A stretch of DNA of 64,000 nucleotides from Iris pallida. Taxonomy: Eukaryota > Streptophyta > Magnoliopsida > Asparagales > Iridaceae. Each line of letters opens with the position of its first letter. Position 1 is the stretch's first letter. The notes under the pieces are model-generated. The model made no database searches. It had not been told where the DNA came from and was given only the letters and a program-made list of their open reading frames with translations. Where the stretch lies: assembly GCA_029216955.1 (NCBI GenBank), contig JANAVB010003400.1:16225371-16289370 (forward strand), written 5' to 3'. This document shows, piece after piece, positions 20,641 through 33,013 of the stretch. Both the position numbers and the translations under genes were made by a program.

Positions 20641-21870
20641 TTCTTGACCACACAGAAGGAGTTGATTAGAGACTTGCAGCAGCTTGGTATCGAGGTAGTA
20701 TTGCCTGGAGCAGATGGCGTATTAGCCAATCTCCAGGTGCAATCATCATTGCAGAGAGGATCAAGGCGGCATTACCCACGGATGCTAGATTTCGATGGCT
20801 TAGAGAGAGGACTGAAGCAGGAGAGCAACGGGATTGAGGATTCATCCCGATGGGACATTGCGATGTGGTGATCGTATTTATGTTCCTAATGGACAATTTC
20901 GACAGGAGTTGATGACAGAAGCACACAGTTCGACTTACTCTATTCATCTGGAGGAACTAAGATGTACCGGGACTTACGGCAATATTATTGGTGGCACAGA
21001 ATGAAGCGAGAGATAGCTCGTTTCGTGGCTAAGTGTTTGGTATGCCAACAGGTGAACCGGAACCAGAGGGCGGCCGGGTTATTGCAGCCGCTACCCATCC
21101 CTAAGTGGAAGTAGGAGCACATTACGATGGACTTCATCACAAGATTTACTCAAAGTCCTAGTAGACGAGATGCAGTATGGGTGATCGTTGATAGACTTAC
21201 CAAATCAGCCCACTTCTTACCTTTTAAAGTGGGACAGTCCACAGAAGTTTTGGCAGATATGTATATGAAGTAGATAGTGAAGCTATACGGTATACCAGTT
21301 AGTATCGTGTCGGACCGTGACTCGAGGTTCACCTCGCACTTTTGGAGGAGTATACAAGAAATTTTGGGTACGCATTTGAAGTTTAGCACGTCGTACCATC
21401 CGCAGACAGACGACCAGTTAGCGTACGATTCAGACGCTCGAGGACATGTTGAGAGCATGTATGCTTGAATTTGGAGGATCATGGAAGGACCACCTTCATC
21501 TTGTAGAGTTTTTCTATAACAATAGCTATCAAGCGAGCATTCAGATGGCTCCGTTTGAAGCTTTTATGGTAGAAAGTGTCGAACTTCTGTCTGTTGGAGC
21601 GACATAGAAGAGCGACATATATTGGGTCCCGAGTTGGTTTTGAGTACAGTGGAGAAGGTTAAGAGGATACAAGACCACCTGCGAGAAGCGCAGGATCGAC
21701 AGAAGCAGTGGGCTGTTAATCGTCGTCGACCCTTGGAGTTCAAGGAAGGCGACCATGTTTTCTTGAAGATATCCCCACTTGAGGCACGATTCGCTTCGGA
21801 GGACGTGGCAAGTTAAGTACAAGATACATCGGGCCTTTCGATGTCTTAGAACGTGTTGGAGAGGTTGCCT
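20640..21870 (+). pseudogene. Integrase of the chromovirus, multiply frameshifted
   Basis: The N-terminal zinc-binding part is recognisable in pieces (EAHSSTYSIH; then KREIARFVAKCLVCQQ). The core follows with ITMDFITRFTQSPS, WVIVDRLTKSAHFLPF and [18 protein letters not shown], which holds the first two catalytic Asp. The frame then shifts inside the GQSERTIQTLE motif near 21415, so the catalytic Glu is lost. The C-terminal part (VKRIQDHLREAQDRQKQWA and FKEGDHVFLKISP) is the usual GPY/F region. The enzyme would insert the cDNA. Confidence 0.85.
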
Positions 21871-21919
21871 ATAGATTGGCATTGCCACCGTCTCTCGAGG
21901 GAGTACATGACGTATTCAT

Positions 21920-22156
21920 GTGTCGCAGCCAAGGCGACACGTGGCAGACAGCAGTCACGTGCTTGATTACGCCGAAATCACTATTGGACCAAGTTTGTCG
22001 TACCAAGAGCAACCGGTAGGCATCCTTGATCGCCGAGTGAAGGTGTTACAGAATCAATTGATTCCATTGGTTCGCGTGGCTTGGAAGCATCACTCATCGA
22101 AGAGTCTACTTGGGAGCGCGAGGACGACATTTGAATCGCTACCCTCATTTGTTTGA
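21920..22156 (+). pseudogene. C-terminal chromodomain of the chromovirus integrase
   Basis: Reads LSYQEQPVGILDRRVKVLQN, then IPLVRVAWKHHSSKS and a degenerate 'TWE..' block. This is the chromodomain that ends the integrase of Tekay/Del chromoviruses and is thought to direct insertion to marked chromatin. The end of the domain is out of frame. The stop is near 22154-22156. The same domain is seen on the minus strand at 47420-47692. Confidence 0.85.
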
Positions 22157-22235
22157 CATCCAAGGTATGTCTTGCACATGTTAGATCCGTAATATACTTC
22201 CCTTGCATTGCATTCGACCCCCTATCTTAGTTTAA

Positions 22236-22269
22236 TTTCGAGGACAAAATTTCTTTAAGTTGGAAAGGA
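22236..22269 (+). promoter_or_regulatory. Polypurine tract before the 3' LTR
   Basis: CGAGGACAAAATTTCTTTAA then GTTGGAAAGGA ends at the TG of the 3' LTR (22270). 'CGAGGAC-AAA-TT-TTTAAG' before the PPT is the usual ending of plant chromoviruses. A related sequence stands at 39780-39810 on the other strand. Confidence 0.75.
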
Positions 22270-22514
22270 TGTAAAACCCTCTATTTTGAAAAGCAATTAA
22301 ATAATTAAATAATTAAAATGTTGCTAAGACAATTTATGAACAAATGTAAGTATGTGATTAATAATAATAACTAATAACAACAATGAATTATATGTATATA
22401 CATAAATATATATGAAAAATATTATGAGCATATATATACATAAAGAGAATTTTAGGAGTTATAATTGGTCGAATTTTATATACGTGTATATGTGAAGACA
22501 TATACATGTGTGCG

Positions 22515-22532
22515 TATATATATTATATATAT

Positions 22533-22578
<46 letters not shown>

Positions 22579-22595
22579 TATATATATTATATTAT

Positions 22596-22626
<31 letters not shown>

Positions 22627-22627
22627 C

Positions 22628-22663
<36 letters not shown>

Positions 22664-22924
22664 ATATATTAAATAAAATAATATATACATATATACATAT
22701 ATATAAATATATAATATTATATATATAATAATATTATAATATATAAATATATATTATTAATTATATATAAAAAAAATAAATAATATAAATATATATATAT
22801 ATATAATATATTTATATATATATATTATATATATATATAATATATGTATAATTATTATTATTATATATTATTATTATATATATATATTATATAATTATAT
22901 ATATATATAATAATTATATACATT

Positions 22925-22998
<74 letters not shown>
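22515..22998. repeat. TA-rich microsatellite tract left of the LINE
   Basis: About 480 bp of almost only A and T, mostly alternating, ending in a run of about 70 bp of pure TA. The 5' LTR has only a few TA units at the same place (about 14500-14525), so the tract expanded in this copy. Confidence 0.95.
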
Positions 22999-23002
<4 letters not shown>

Positions 23003-24858
23003 ATGGCTCTGTCCGCTCCCCCTTCCCCCCCCTTGCGCCCCCTGGCCCGCTCCGTCACCCGGCGTGTCCGCCCTCGCTCAGCCGGCTCCGACGCCCTCCG
23101 GTCAGTCGGCTCCGACGCCTTCATCCAGCGTCCACCGTCGGCGGCGTGGTCGCCCGCGCCGTGCGTCTCCCTACCCCGCCGGCTCCCATCCCCGGGCAGG
23201 CGGTCTTCGTCGTTCGGCCGGCTGGTCCCCGACCGGACGCTCCCGCTTCAGGAAGCGACCCCGGCCCCCCGCTCCTCCCTCCCATCGCTTCTGGGATCCC
23301 CTCCTCCCCGGAGGTCCCCCTGTCCCCTTCCGCCTTGCCCGAAAGTAGGAGGGGTCTTCCTGCTAACCTCCTCTCCGAGCCGGGAAGCCTTGGCCGCGCC
23401 GTGTGCTTGCGTCTCGGAGTCGAATGAAGGTGGTGATGGCCAGTCTCCGCTGCCCTCGGCCTCGCCGGTCGGCGACCTCCCTCCCCTTCCCCTCCCACCT
23501 CGCTTCTTCCTCCTCGCGCGCGCTGGTCGAAGGCGCTCGTCGCTCTGGTCGAGCGCTCCTCGGAGTTGCTCCGGCTGTCCCGTACTGAGGAGACGTCCCC
23601 TCTGTGCTGGCCCCCCTTGGGTCGCGCCTCTCAGCCTCCGGGGGCTTTGCTCCAGCAGCCCCTAGCCGAGGAGGCGCCCCGGCAGTGCTGTGCGGAGTCT
23701 CTTGCCTCGCCGTTGGACGCTCCTCTTAGGCGGTGGCCGCTTCTCCCCGCCGGAGTTCGTCGTTTGGTCGACGAGCGCGCTGCTGGAACGTCCTCGTTTC
23801 CCCCCCTCTGGCGTGTTCGGAGCTGCGGACGTCACATCCTCCCTGTCTCGCCTCGTGGGCCTGCCACCTCGGGGAGAACGCGGCTCGTGTCTCGAGCGTT
23901 GACGCTCCTGTCCGCGTTTCCTCGGTTGAACCGCCAGGGATTTCTTCCTCTCGGTTCATTTGCGCAGAGAAGCATTGTCTCCTTCGGTGGGCCCCTGCCT
24001 TGTGGAGGAGCACGTGGACGCCTCCCTCACGAGGGGACTTGATGCGCCCATTTGCGCAGCTCAGTCCGTTCCCTCCTTTCAGCTGCACGTGGGCCAGCCA
24101 CTCGAGCCAAGCCTCCCATTATTCCCGCCTGCGCATTGGCTCAGTTGAGGCCTCCATCCCCGCATGCGCAGTTGGATCTTCTGAGGCTGGACACCCCCCT
24201 AGTGGGTCCCATGGATCCCATTATGCCCCCCCTTTGAGCCATCCTGCGCAGTTGACTGTCCCCCCTCTAATGGGTCCCAAGGCTCCCCTTCAGGCCCCCT
24301 CATTGAGTCATCCTGCGCAGAAGCATGCTCGACCCCCTAGTGGGTCCCATGGCTCCCAAGCCCCCCCCTAGTGGGTCCCATGGCTCCTCATCATGCCCCA
24401 TTTCTGAGTCATCCTGCGCAGTTGACTGCCTCCTGCGCGGTTGGCTCTGTCCATTCCCCCACCGCGGGCCCCCGGCTCCCCAAGCTGACTCGGCGCGCCT
24501 TGCGGGTCTCTCCAACTCCGTGGATTCTCACCTCCATCCACCTCCCCTCCGCGCCTGTCGGACCCCTCCCCCGTCTCCCCTTCCTTGCAGAAGCTTGCAC
24601 GACCTCCCGTCGGTACATCTCGCAGTTCCCTCCCGGGCAGCTCCCTGCAGGGCAAGGCATCGATCCCCCAGGCTGTTGCCTGCGAGGCAATCTCCCCCCC
24701 AAAGCCTTTGCCTGCTCGGGTTCTTCCATGGAGCCTGCCTCCTTTCCCCCGGCTGCTGCCGATGAGAGATTCAGGCCGGCGTCCGCCCCCCTTCATCACC
24801 AACCATCGGGGCTCTTCCGACCATCCCGTCTGCTGCCCTCTTACATCCGGCCTTTGCC
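22999..24858 (+). promoter_or_regulatory. 5' UTR / internal promoter region of the LINE
   Basis: Very GC- and C-rich and free of A/T tracts. It gives long overlapping ORFs on all frames without conserved motifs, so I treat it as untranslated. L1 elements carry their promoter here. The region 24170-24430 is a tandem repeat. Confidence 0.6.
24170..24430 (+). repeat. Tandem repeats in the LINE 5' UTR
   Basis: A unit built from CCCCTAGTGGGTCCCATGG, CTCC..., and GAGTCATCCTGCGCAGTTGACTG recurs about three to four times, with periods of roughly 45-85 bp. TGCGCA also occurs at 23965, 24052, 24131 and 24168. Tandem 5' UTR units are a known L1 promoter pattern. Confidence 0.8.
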
Positions 24859-26497
24859 GTGGCTTCGAGACGCACATCGCCCTCGCCATCTGGGCCGGAC
24901 CCTTCAGTTTCCAGATCCCTCCCCAGCTTCCCCTCCTTCGCTGATGTCCTGCGGCCTGATCGTTCTCGGTCTGGCCCTATTCCGGCCGCGGAAGTTGTCC
25001 TGCCGGACGTCACTCTCTCGCCACCGCAGGACGGTTCCCCTATCCGGATCCCCTTCACTTTAGAGGAGATTCGCTCCCTATCTTCCCCTTTCTCCAGGAC
25101 GTTGGTTCTTAAGTTCGGATCCGGATGCCCTAAAATTTCTGTCGTTCGACAGGCCATTTCCAGATGGGGTCTCTCGGCGTCATTCCGGATTGCTCCTCTC
25201 GATCCCAAACACCTGTTTCTTCATCTTTCCTCCGACCAGGACTACAACAGAGTGTGGGCGAAAGGACCGTCTAAAATTGACACTCAGTTTGTCAAGTTTG
25301 CCAAATGGTCTCCGAACTTCAATCCCAAGATTGATTCGACCATCATCACCTCCTGGGTCACCCTTCCCAATCTCCCCCTTGTGTGTTTTCGGCTGCAGCC
25401 CTTAAGAGGATCGCCAGCTCTTTTGGAGCCCTGGTGGACATCGCCGAAGAAACGAGAAACCTATCTAAATGTAACTATGCAAAGATTTGCGTAGAACTGG
25501 ACCTTGCCAATGAGCCACCCCAACAGATCGAGATTGATCTCGGAGATCACTCATTCAGCCAAGCGCTGGTTTACGACAACAGCATAATTTTCTGTCAACA
25601 CTGCCAGATGTGCGGCCACTCTCTTCAACACTGCTTCCGCGCTCATCCTGAACTCAAGAAGCAGGTCCCCAGGAAACCGCGAGGCACTGGCGAGGCTCCC
25701 CCATCCCGTCCCCCAGCAAAGATCCCCTCCACCCCCCTTCTCCAGATCGAAGTTCCCCATCCATACCGCCTCTACCTCCGCCCACCCCCTCCCCTCGCCA
25801 TCACTCTCCATCATTCCTCCGGAGCGCTTGACGCGGTCCCAGCTGAGGGCGCTCTCGCGTCGACGGTATCCGATTGCCTCCCTAACCCCCTTTCCCCTTC
25901 TCTTGCCATCACTCTCCATAATTCCTTCGGAGCTCTAGACTTTGACCCGGAGGAGTGCTCTCCGGAGACGCCAACCTCCGACGGTCCCCCTTTCCCCCCA
26001 TCCCTGCCTCTTACCGACCCCTCACTCGCTTCCCTCCATATTCCCCCATCACCCCCTCCTCCCCCGAGGCTCCAACCCGAGCCTCCCCCTCAGCACCAGT
26101 GATTCCCATTGGTCAGCCTACGGGCAGTCTCCGTTCGCGCTCCAACGGCGCGGGCGACGGGGCTCCGTCCCCCACCAATCCTCCTCCCCCCTTGCCCCGC
26201 CATGGTCCCCCTCGCCCACTCACCGGCAGATTTTGGCAGGCTCAGGAAGCGGGTTTCCTTGATCGAGGCAATCCTCTTTGCGCCCTAGCGGAGTGTGAAG
26301 ACGCTGTCACTTCCACCCTGGCAGTCGCAGCCGTTAACTCCAGCTCTGATGGGGCCCTTGTTCCGGTCAATACCAGCCCCGAAAACAACTTTCTCAAGAA
26401 AAAGAAGAAATCCAAGAAACAAAGGCAGCGGACGGCGATGACCACGAGATCCGCCGCAAAGCTACAAAACACCCCTGCATCCACCCTTAATGCCTAA
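24859..26497 (+). pseudogene. LINE ORF1 (DUF4283-like, CCHC knuckle), two frame shifts
   Basis: ORF1 proteins of plant L1 bind RNA and form the particle. From the ATG at 24859 (MASRRTSPSPSGPD) the frame reads a Pro/Ser-rich start, then a DUF4283-like domain (ISRWGLSASFRIAPLDPKHL, DYNRVWAKGPSKI, WVTLPNLPL). Near 25385-25395 the frame shifts by one at GTGTTTTCGG and continues as AAALKRIASSFGALVDIAEE, up to the CCHC knuckle CQHCQMCGHSLQHC (about 25590-25640). A second shift occurs in C-rich runs between 25955 and 26100. A basic tail (LKKKKKSKKQRQRTAM) ends at TAA 26495-26497. It overlaps ORF2 by 8 nt (ATGCCTAA). The start is chosen because it is the first ATG in the DUF4283 frame. Confidence 0.8.
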
Positions 26498-29400
26498 CAT
26501 CCTTTCTTGGAACGTTCGTGGCATTGGAAATAAACAGACCTTGAATCGGGTCATCAGCCTCACCAAATCCAATCGGATTGATCTGCTTGTCATTATTGAA
26601 CCCAAAATTCCACACAGGAGAATGAAAGACATTCAACTCAAGCTGGGATTCCCTTCCGCGATCTTCGGATGCCACGACATCTGGATCTTCTTCGCAGCTG
26701 ATTTCCGCTTTGGCATTGCGAACGACTCCCCTCAGGCCCTCTCCTGTTGGGTCGAGCATCCTGCCTTCAAGTCCCGCATCCTTCTCTCGGCCATTCACGG
26801 CAGCTGCAGCATCCCGGAGCGTAGAGTTCTTTGGGAGCTTCTGTCGGGACCCTCCCTTCCTCACGACGACATGCCGTGGCTTTGCATTGGAGATTTCAAC
26901 ACTGTTTCTTGTAGAGAGGAAAAATCTGGAGGTCGTGACCCCCCTCATTCGGCCATGGAGGACTTCAACAACTTCACATTAACCGCCCATCTATCCGATA
27001 TCCCCTTCCACGGTAATCAGTTTACTTGGTGCAACATGCAAGATGGACCGCGTAGGCAGTACTCTCGCCTGGATCGTGCCATGGTCAATGACTGCTGGTC
27101 GGATTTGGGATTGAACAGTAATCTGTCGCACCTGAACTCCACCGAATCTGACCATTCCCCCCTCTTTCTCGAGATTACCAACACCCATAGCCACATCCAT
27201 AAATCCTTCCGCTTCCTTGACTTCTGGCGTCACCACCCCCAGTTCAAGCCCATTGTGGAAGAGGCTTGGGTCTCGGTCTCTCACCCGGATCCGCTGGTCA
27301 GAATTGCTATCAAACTCAAAGCTACTAGAAAAGCCCTCACGGCCTGGAGCAAAATTGCTTTTGGGGACATTTTTCAAGCCATTAAAGATGCTGAAGACGA
27401 CGTAACCCGTGCGGAGACTGACTTCGCCGTCTTCAATTCCCAGGAGAATCGCGCCTCTCTCAACCTCGCCAAGGCCATCCTTAAATCTAGAATCAGAGTT
27501 GAAACTGATTTCTGGAGACAAAAGGCTAGATTAACCTGGGACATGGAAGGGGATAAGAACTCTGGATTCTTCCACAAATGCGTCAAAGGACGCAGAAACT
27601 CTCTTAAGATTCACCGCATCCGCGACGAAAATGGGCAACTTCTGGACGATCAAGAGCACATCCAGACGGCAGCCACGAACTATTTCTCCAGCATGTTTAC
27701 TAAAGAGGACGTGGTCAAAGATGCCGGTTTCCTGTCCGAGATCCCCTCCCTTATTCGTGACAGGGATAACGAGAGCCTCAGTGCTCCCCCCCTCTGTCGA
27801 CGAAGTTAAGACCGCTGTGTGGTCCATTAACGCTAACAGCGCCCCAGGTCCGGACGGTTTCAACGGGGTATTTTTTCGAACATGCTGGGACATTATTCAG
27901 TCCGACCTCTGGGAGGCCGCAACCGCCTTTTTCCAAGGGGCAACGTACCCGAAATCTTTATCCTCCGCCCACATCATCCTCATTCCCAAAAAAGTCAACC
28001 CGGAGACCTTCAAAGATTTCAGACCAATCAGCCTCTGCACTTTCACCAACAAAATTATTTCTAAAATTATCGCCTCCAGAATGTCGGATATCCTCCCCAG
28101 AATCATCTCCGAAGAACAAAGCGGCTTCGTCAAAGGACGTAATATCACTGATAATATCCTCCTAGCCCAAGAAATGATCACTTGCATGAAATTTCCGTCC
28201 AGGGGGGGAACGTCGCCATCAAACTGGACATGGAAAAAGCCTACGACCGTCTTGACTGGCAGTTCATGATTTGGGTGTTCAGAGCATTTGGTTTCTCGGA
28301 ACCGGTTATTGACATCATCTTCAGATCCATCAACAACTCCTGGTTCTCCACAGTAATCAACGGTCAACCTCAAGGTTTCTTCAAAGCCACCCGCGGTGTC
28401 AGACAGGGAGACCCCCTCTCATCTACCATTTTCATCATCACTGCTGAAGCCCTGAGCAGAAACCTCAAAACCATGCCGCGATCTCCTGGATTCCAGCACT
28501 TTCACACAGCGACCGGCTGCCCTCTCATTACTCATCTTGCGTACGCGGACGACATCCTCATCTTCTCCGCAGGCGCTATTGGAGCCATTGAGGTGGTTAT
28601 TAGAACTCTTGCTAATTACACTCGGTGTTCTGGCCAGAAAATCAATAACAGCAAGAGCGTGATCTACACTCATCACAAAGCCGATAGAACTCACTCGGCT
28701 GTGCTGTCCAACATGACCTCTTTCTCCACAGCTTACCCCCCTTTCCTGTACTTAGGCTGCCCATTGGTGTACGGCAGAACGAGCTCTGGGATATTCGACC
28801 ACTTGGTGGGCAAGATTCGTCAGAAAATTGCGGGCTGGCATAATGCCACCCTTTCCCCCGGGGGGAAGTTAATTCTTATAAAGCACGTCCTATCTTCCAT
28901 CCCCATATACACCCTTGCTGTGTGCGCGCCCCCCATCAAAGTGCTTCATTCTATTGAATCCATTCTCGCCAAATTCTTCTGGGGACATCTCGAGGGTAAG
29001 AATAAGTATCACTGGGCTAGTTGGGCTACCATGGCTAAACCTACAGAAGAGGGGGGCCTGAGATTCTGCAGACTTGTCCACATGGTCGATGCCCAATCAG
29101 CGAAACTGTGGTAGAAAATTCGCTCCGATAACTCAATCTGGACCAGGTTCATGAGAGCGAGATACGCCAGATTCTGTCACTTAACTGAGGCGGCTGCCAA
29201 CAACAGATCCTCGACGTCGTGGCGGCGCATCATCCACGGCCGATCTCTCGCGGAACCGCACTTGCGCCTGACACTGGGCAATGGGCATTCACAGGCATAC
29301 AAGGAACGCTGGTTGGGGGACGACATCCTCAGGCCCAACGCTATTACTCCACCGTTGTGTGAGATTCGTGATTTTTGGGACGTCGACGCGTCTAACTGGA

Positions 29401-30044
29401 ATTGGGATAGAGTCCGCGATTGGCTGGGTCCAGCGGCCATGGCGACCCTGGGTGCTGCGCATCTGTCGATCATCGATGCTCCTGACATGATCAGATGGTC
29501 CCCAAACCAGGATGGCGTCTTCACCCTTGCTTCGGCCAGAACCACCATCAGAGAAATCCAAGTAACGACGGCCCCTTCCGCAAAATTTTGGAACTCGTGT
29601 ATTCCTGTGAAATGGTCCATCCTCCTTTGGCGTGCCGCGCGTCGAAAACTCCCTACGGACGATGCTGTCTTATCCTTCGGCTTCAGTCTGGCGTCCAGAT
29701 GCCACTACTGTGCTGATCACCAATCGGAATCCGTCGAGCACGTTCTTCTTTCTGGTGATTCGGCCTGCCACATTTGGTCCCTCCTTCATTACAGGTGCAA
29801 CTTAGTCCCCACAACCGGGGGCATCAACGATCTGCTGGCCAGCTGGAACGCGTCTCACGGGCATCAGATCGTCGCTGCCGCCGCTTTTTAGGTTTTATGG
29901 AAAAACAGAAACAAGTACAGATACGAGGGCCGTCAACTAACGCCCCATCAATTGTACAGTGAGGTGATTCGACAAATCTGCAAAAGAAAGAGACGATGCA
30001 CTCACACCTCGAACCAGTTTTGGGACGCTCTGGAATCCTGACAG
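26490..30044 (+). pseudogene. LINE ORF2: endonuclease and reverse transcriptase
   Basis: ORF2 nicks DNA and primes reverse transcription on it. The APE-type endonuclease (26490 to about 27180) keeps its signature residues: LSWNVRG, IIEPK, CIGDFNTV, YSRLDRAMV and ESDHSPL. RT follows (about 27830-28800) with APGPDGFNG, LIPKKVNPETFKDFRPISL, SGFVKGRNITDNILL, KLDMEKAYDRLDW, GVRQGDPLS and an intact catalytic HLAYADDILIF. A zf-RVT block (FWNSCIPVKWSILLWRAA...C-x2-C...H) ends it. Frame shifts lie at CCCCCCC (about 27790) and GGGGGGG (about 28203), and they compensate each other. In-frame TAGs are at 29112-29114 and 29889-29891. Without these the protein would be about 1,185 residues, a usual length. 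Confidence 0.9.
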
Positions 30045-30218
30045 GGAACGAGACGCTCTTTCCTTAGGCGTTGCTTCGACCGCCCAACCTTCTGATGCTC
30101 GGTCCAGTTTTCGTTTTGTGGGCAACACTTTGTGTTTCTTCCTTGTTTTGTTTTTGGGTCCTTTGTCGCGCGAGGCGCGCTTACTTGTATAGGCTTCGGC
30201 ATTTTGCGCCTATATTTC

Positions 30219-30237
30219 AATAAAGTTCCTTTTTCGA

Positions 30238-30246
<9 letters not shown>
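30219..30246 (+). terminator. LINE polyadenylation signal and poly-A tail
   Basis: AATAAA (30219-30224) is followed 12 bp later by a short A run that merges into TA repeat. This is the end of the L1 transcript copy. Confidence 0.8.
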
Positions 30247-30585
<339 letters not shown>

Positions 30586-33008
30586 ATTCAAATATATTAT
30601 TGCGAAAGAAAATAAATAAGAATAATAATTAGAAAGGAAAAATAAAAAGAATTAGAAAAGATAAAGAAAGGAAAAGATAAAAGAAAAAAATATAAAAAAA
30701 CAAAAGTACTGTTGCAAAGCTACAGTACTCGAGTTTGGCCGAACCCCCTATGTGCTCGCGAGCGGATATTCCCGTGAGAATTCAAAAATTCAAAAGAAAT
30801 CTGAATCTCCATCAAATTGATCCAAATATTTTCCTATACACTCATAATTTGATTCTCTACTAGATTTTAAATCCGAATAAGAAACTGAATCAAATCCCAG
30901 TGAATTTTGGATTTAAATCCTATATACTCCACAAAACCAAATATTGGATTTCTTCAAAATTCTTCCTCGATTCTCCACGAAACTTCAATTTCCTGCACCC
31001 GAGACTCGCTGATGTCCATATGCAGCTACCCACCGCCTGCACTTGGCCGTCGACAGCCGCATCGCCGGAGAACGATGACAAACCGAGCCGCGAGACAGAA
31101 CACCCTGTTTTGAAAACGCAGCGAGGTACCCATCTTCTCGATCTAATTTCTTCATGCTTGCTCATTCGTTTTCACTTCTACGAATTTTGATGCGAAGCCC
31201 TCATGACCCTCTTCGAGATCCTTTAGACGGATTTCAAAACGACCCACTAACTTGCTCGAAAAATCGAGACAAAGTTAGCAAAAAACCTATTTTCTGCAGC
31301 ATTAAAAACAATTTTAAAGTACCAACTTGGAAGCCATTTTTTGGACCGATTACTAAATATTTTGACAAACTAATTAAAGAAAGTCAAAAACAATATATAC
31401 GAGATTGTAACGCACCTTCGGGAATCACTTTTCATCAAGTAAGTAAATAGTTACACTTGGTTAAAGTTCTACAAAAATTTTCAATTCTGTTTTCAAAATT
31501 TAGAAATCTGTCCGATACGACGTGCGCCCTGACAAACCGGGCGACGTGATCGCACATTATACGCATCGAAAGGCGCATATGGATGTTGCCGACGTGTGGG
31601 AACTGAGGGAACCCGATTTCGTTGTGCGTGTGTGACGAAATAAGTGTGTATCCGTCGAGATACCCCCGTATCGACGTTTTACGAACTTGGTCATAACTTC
31701 GTGGACATTCGTCGGATCGACAAAAAACTTGCGCCGTCAAGATCGCATCGATTTTTTGGTCATGTATGCCAAATTTGGTCCAATTCTTAGAAGGTTGATC
31801 GGAATGCCAATTTGGCGGGCCCGTGACCCGATCCAACTGACGAAATTGTGCACGGCTCATCAGAATCTAAAATTGGACATACCGTTGGGTTCGTCTCCTC
31901 AAATCAGATCCGTAGACATGTAGTTAGACGGTAGTTTTCTTACTTTTATTTATTTCTCTTGTATTGACTTAGTCTAGTGATCACCCATTGTTGATGAGGT
32001 ATTGGTATATCGCATACGGCCCTGACACTTGCTTTACCACGTGTTGTGAGTCACATGTAGGATACGTATCCGCATAGTTGGTTGGCCACCGATACGTCTG
32101 GAGCGTACGACGGATAGGAGTAACTGTCAATAGAATTGCATGTTAGAAAACTTGGTGGTTACTGTAGGTTCATATCAGTCATGGAGATGATGATACTAGG
32201 CATTGGGTGGGGAGAACAATACCTGACGTATGGGCTTCTTTGCACTTCCCAGATTACCTGTGCGCTCTCCCGGAGACGCAGGCTCCAGGTGCCCTCTGAC
32301 GTTACCCAGAGCGTTATGGACGTACCCCCTTGCACATGATGCCTTCTGACGATCTTCAGACGTTACGGATGTAGGCCCTTGGTGCCCTATGTGGGGACTA
32401 TGTCGATCCCATCTACAGCCAGGGCTCATGCGTCGAAGGATTATTTCTCAACTGCATATTCACAATAGAATGGTCAGGAACCCTATTGCATGCGTCTCTT
32501 TTCTTTTATATTATATATCATAGTTTACATGGTATGGTATTTTCTTGTATCTTGTTACGTCCCGCTGAGGACCTGGTTATATCTCCAGGGTTAGACGAGT
32601 TTCTGCAGGAGTACGAAGCGTCACTGGATCCATCCTATATTGATGATGAGGCATCTTTTGCTGATTTCTAGACTATTCATTATTGAGACATTTAGTGGAT
32701 ATTTTTACATCTCTTTTCTTTCTATTTTACGGAGGTTGGACTCCGATCTTGTGAGACTGTTTTTATAGCTGTTTGGAGTGGGTATGTTCACCGGACTATC
32801 TTTTGATACGTTTATTCATTTTGGACTCTTATATCTTATGTGTTGAGCTGTGATGAGATTAGATTATTATATTCTTCTGGCCTGTGATTATTTTATATAC
32901 AGCTTATATACGTATACGAGGATTCCATATATTGGAGTATTCATCGTATATGTACAGCTGACATGTTCACGTACTCGGTCCTATGTATATTGGGACTGGG
33001 GCGTTACA

Positions 33009-33013
33009 ATCAA
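33009..33013. repeat. Target-site duplication ATCAA (right copy)
   Basis: Matches 14269-14273 and follows the final CA of the chromovirus exactly. Confidence 0.9.

Larger units (their letters stand above)
22999..30246 (+). mobile_element. Nearly full-length plant L1 LINE
   Basis: A C-rich, high-GC unit lies between two TA tracts. In order it has a ~1.86-kb 5' UTR with tandem repeats, ORF1 (24859-26497), ORF2 (26490 to about 30044, with endonuclease, RT and zf-RVT), AATAAA at 30219-30224 and a short poly-A (30237-30246). This is the plant L1 layout. Target duplications cannot be seen because the target is TA repeat. Only a few frame shifts and TAG stops separate it from an intact element, so it is younger than its chromovirus host. 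Confidence 0.9.

Noticed and set aside
22999..24858. Several long ORFs (up to ~230 codons) on both strands
   Set aside because: They overlap in all frames because the region is C-rich and poor in stop codons. They show no conserved domain and lie in the L1 5' UTR.
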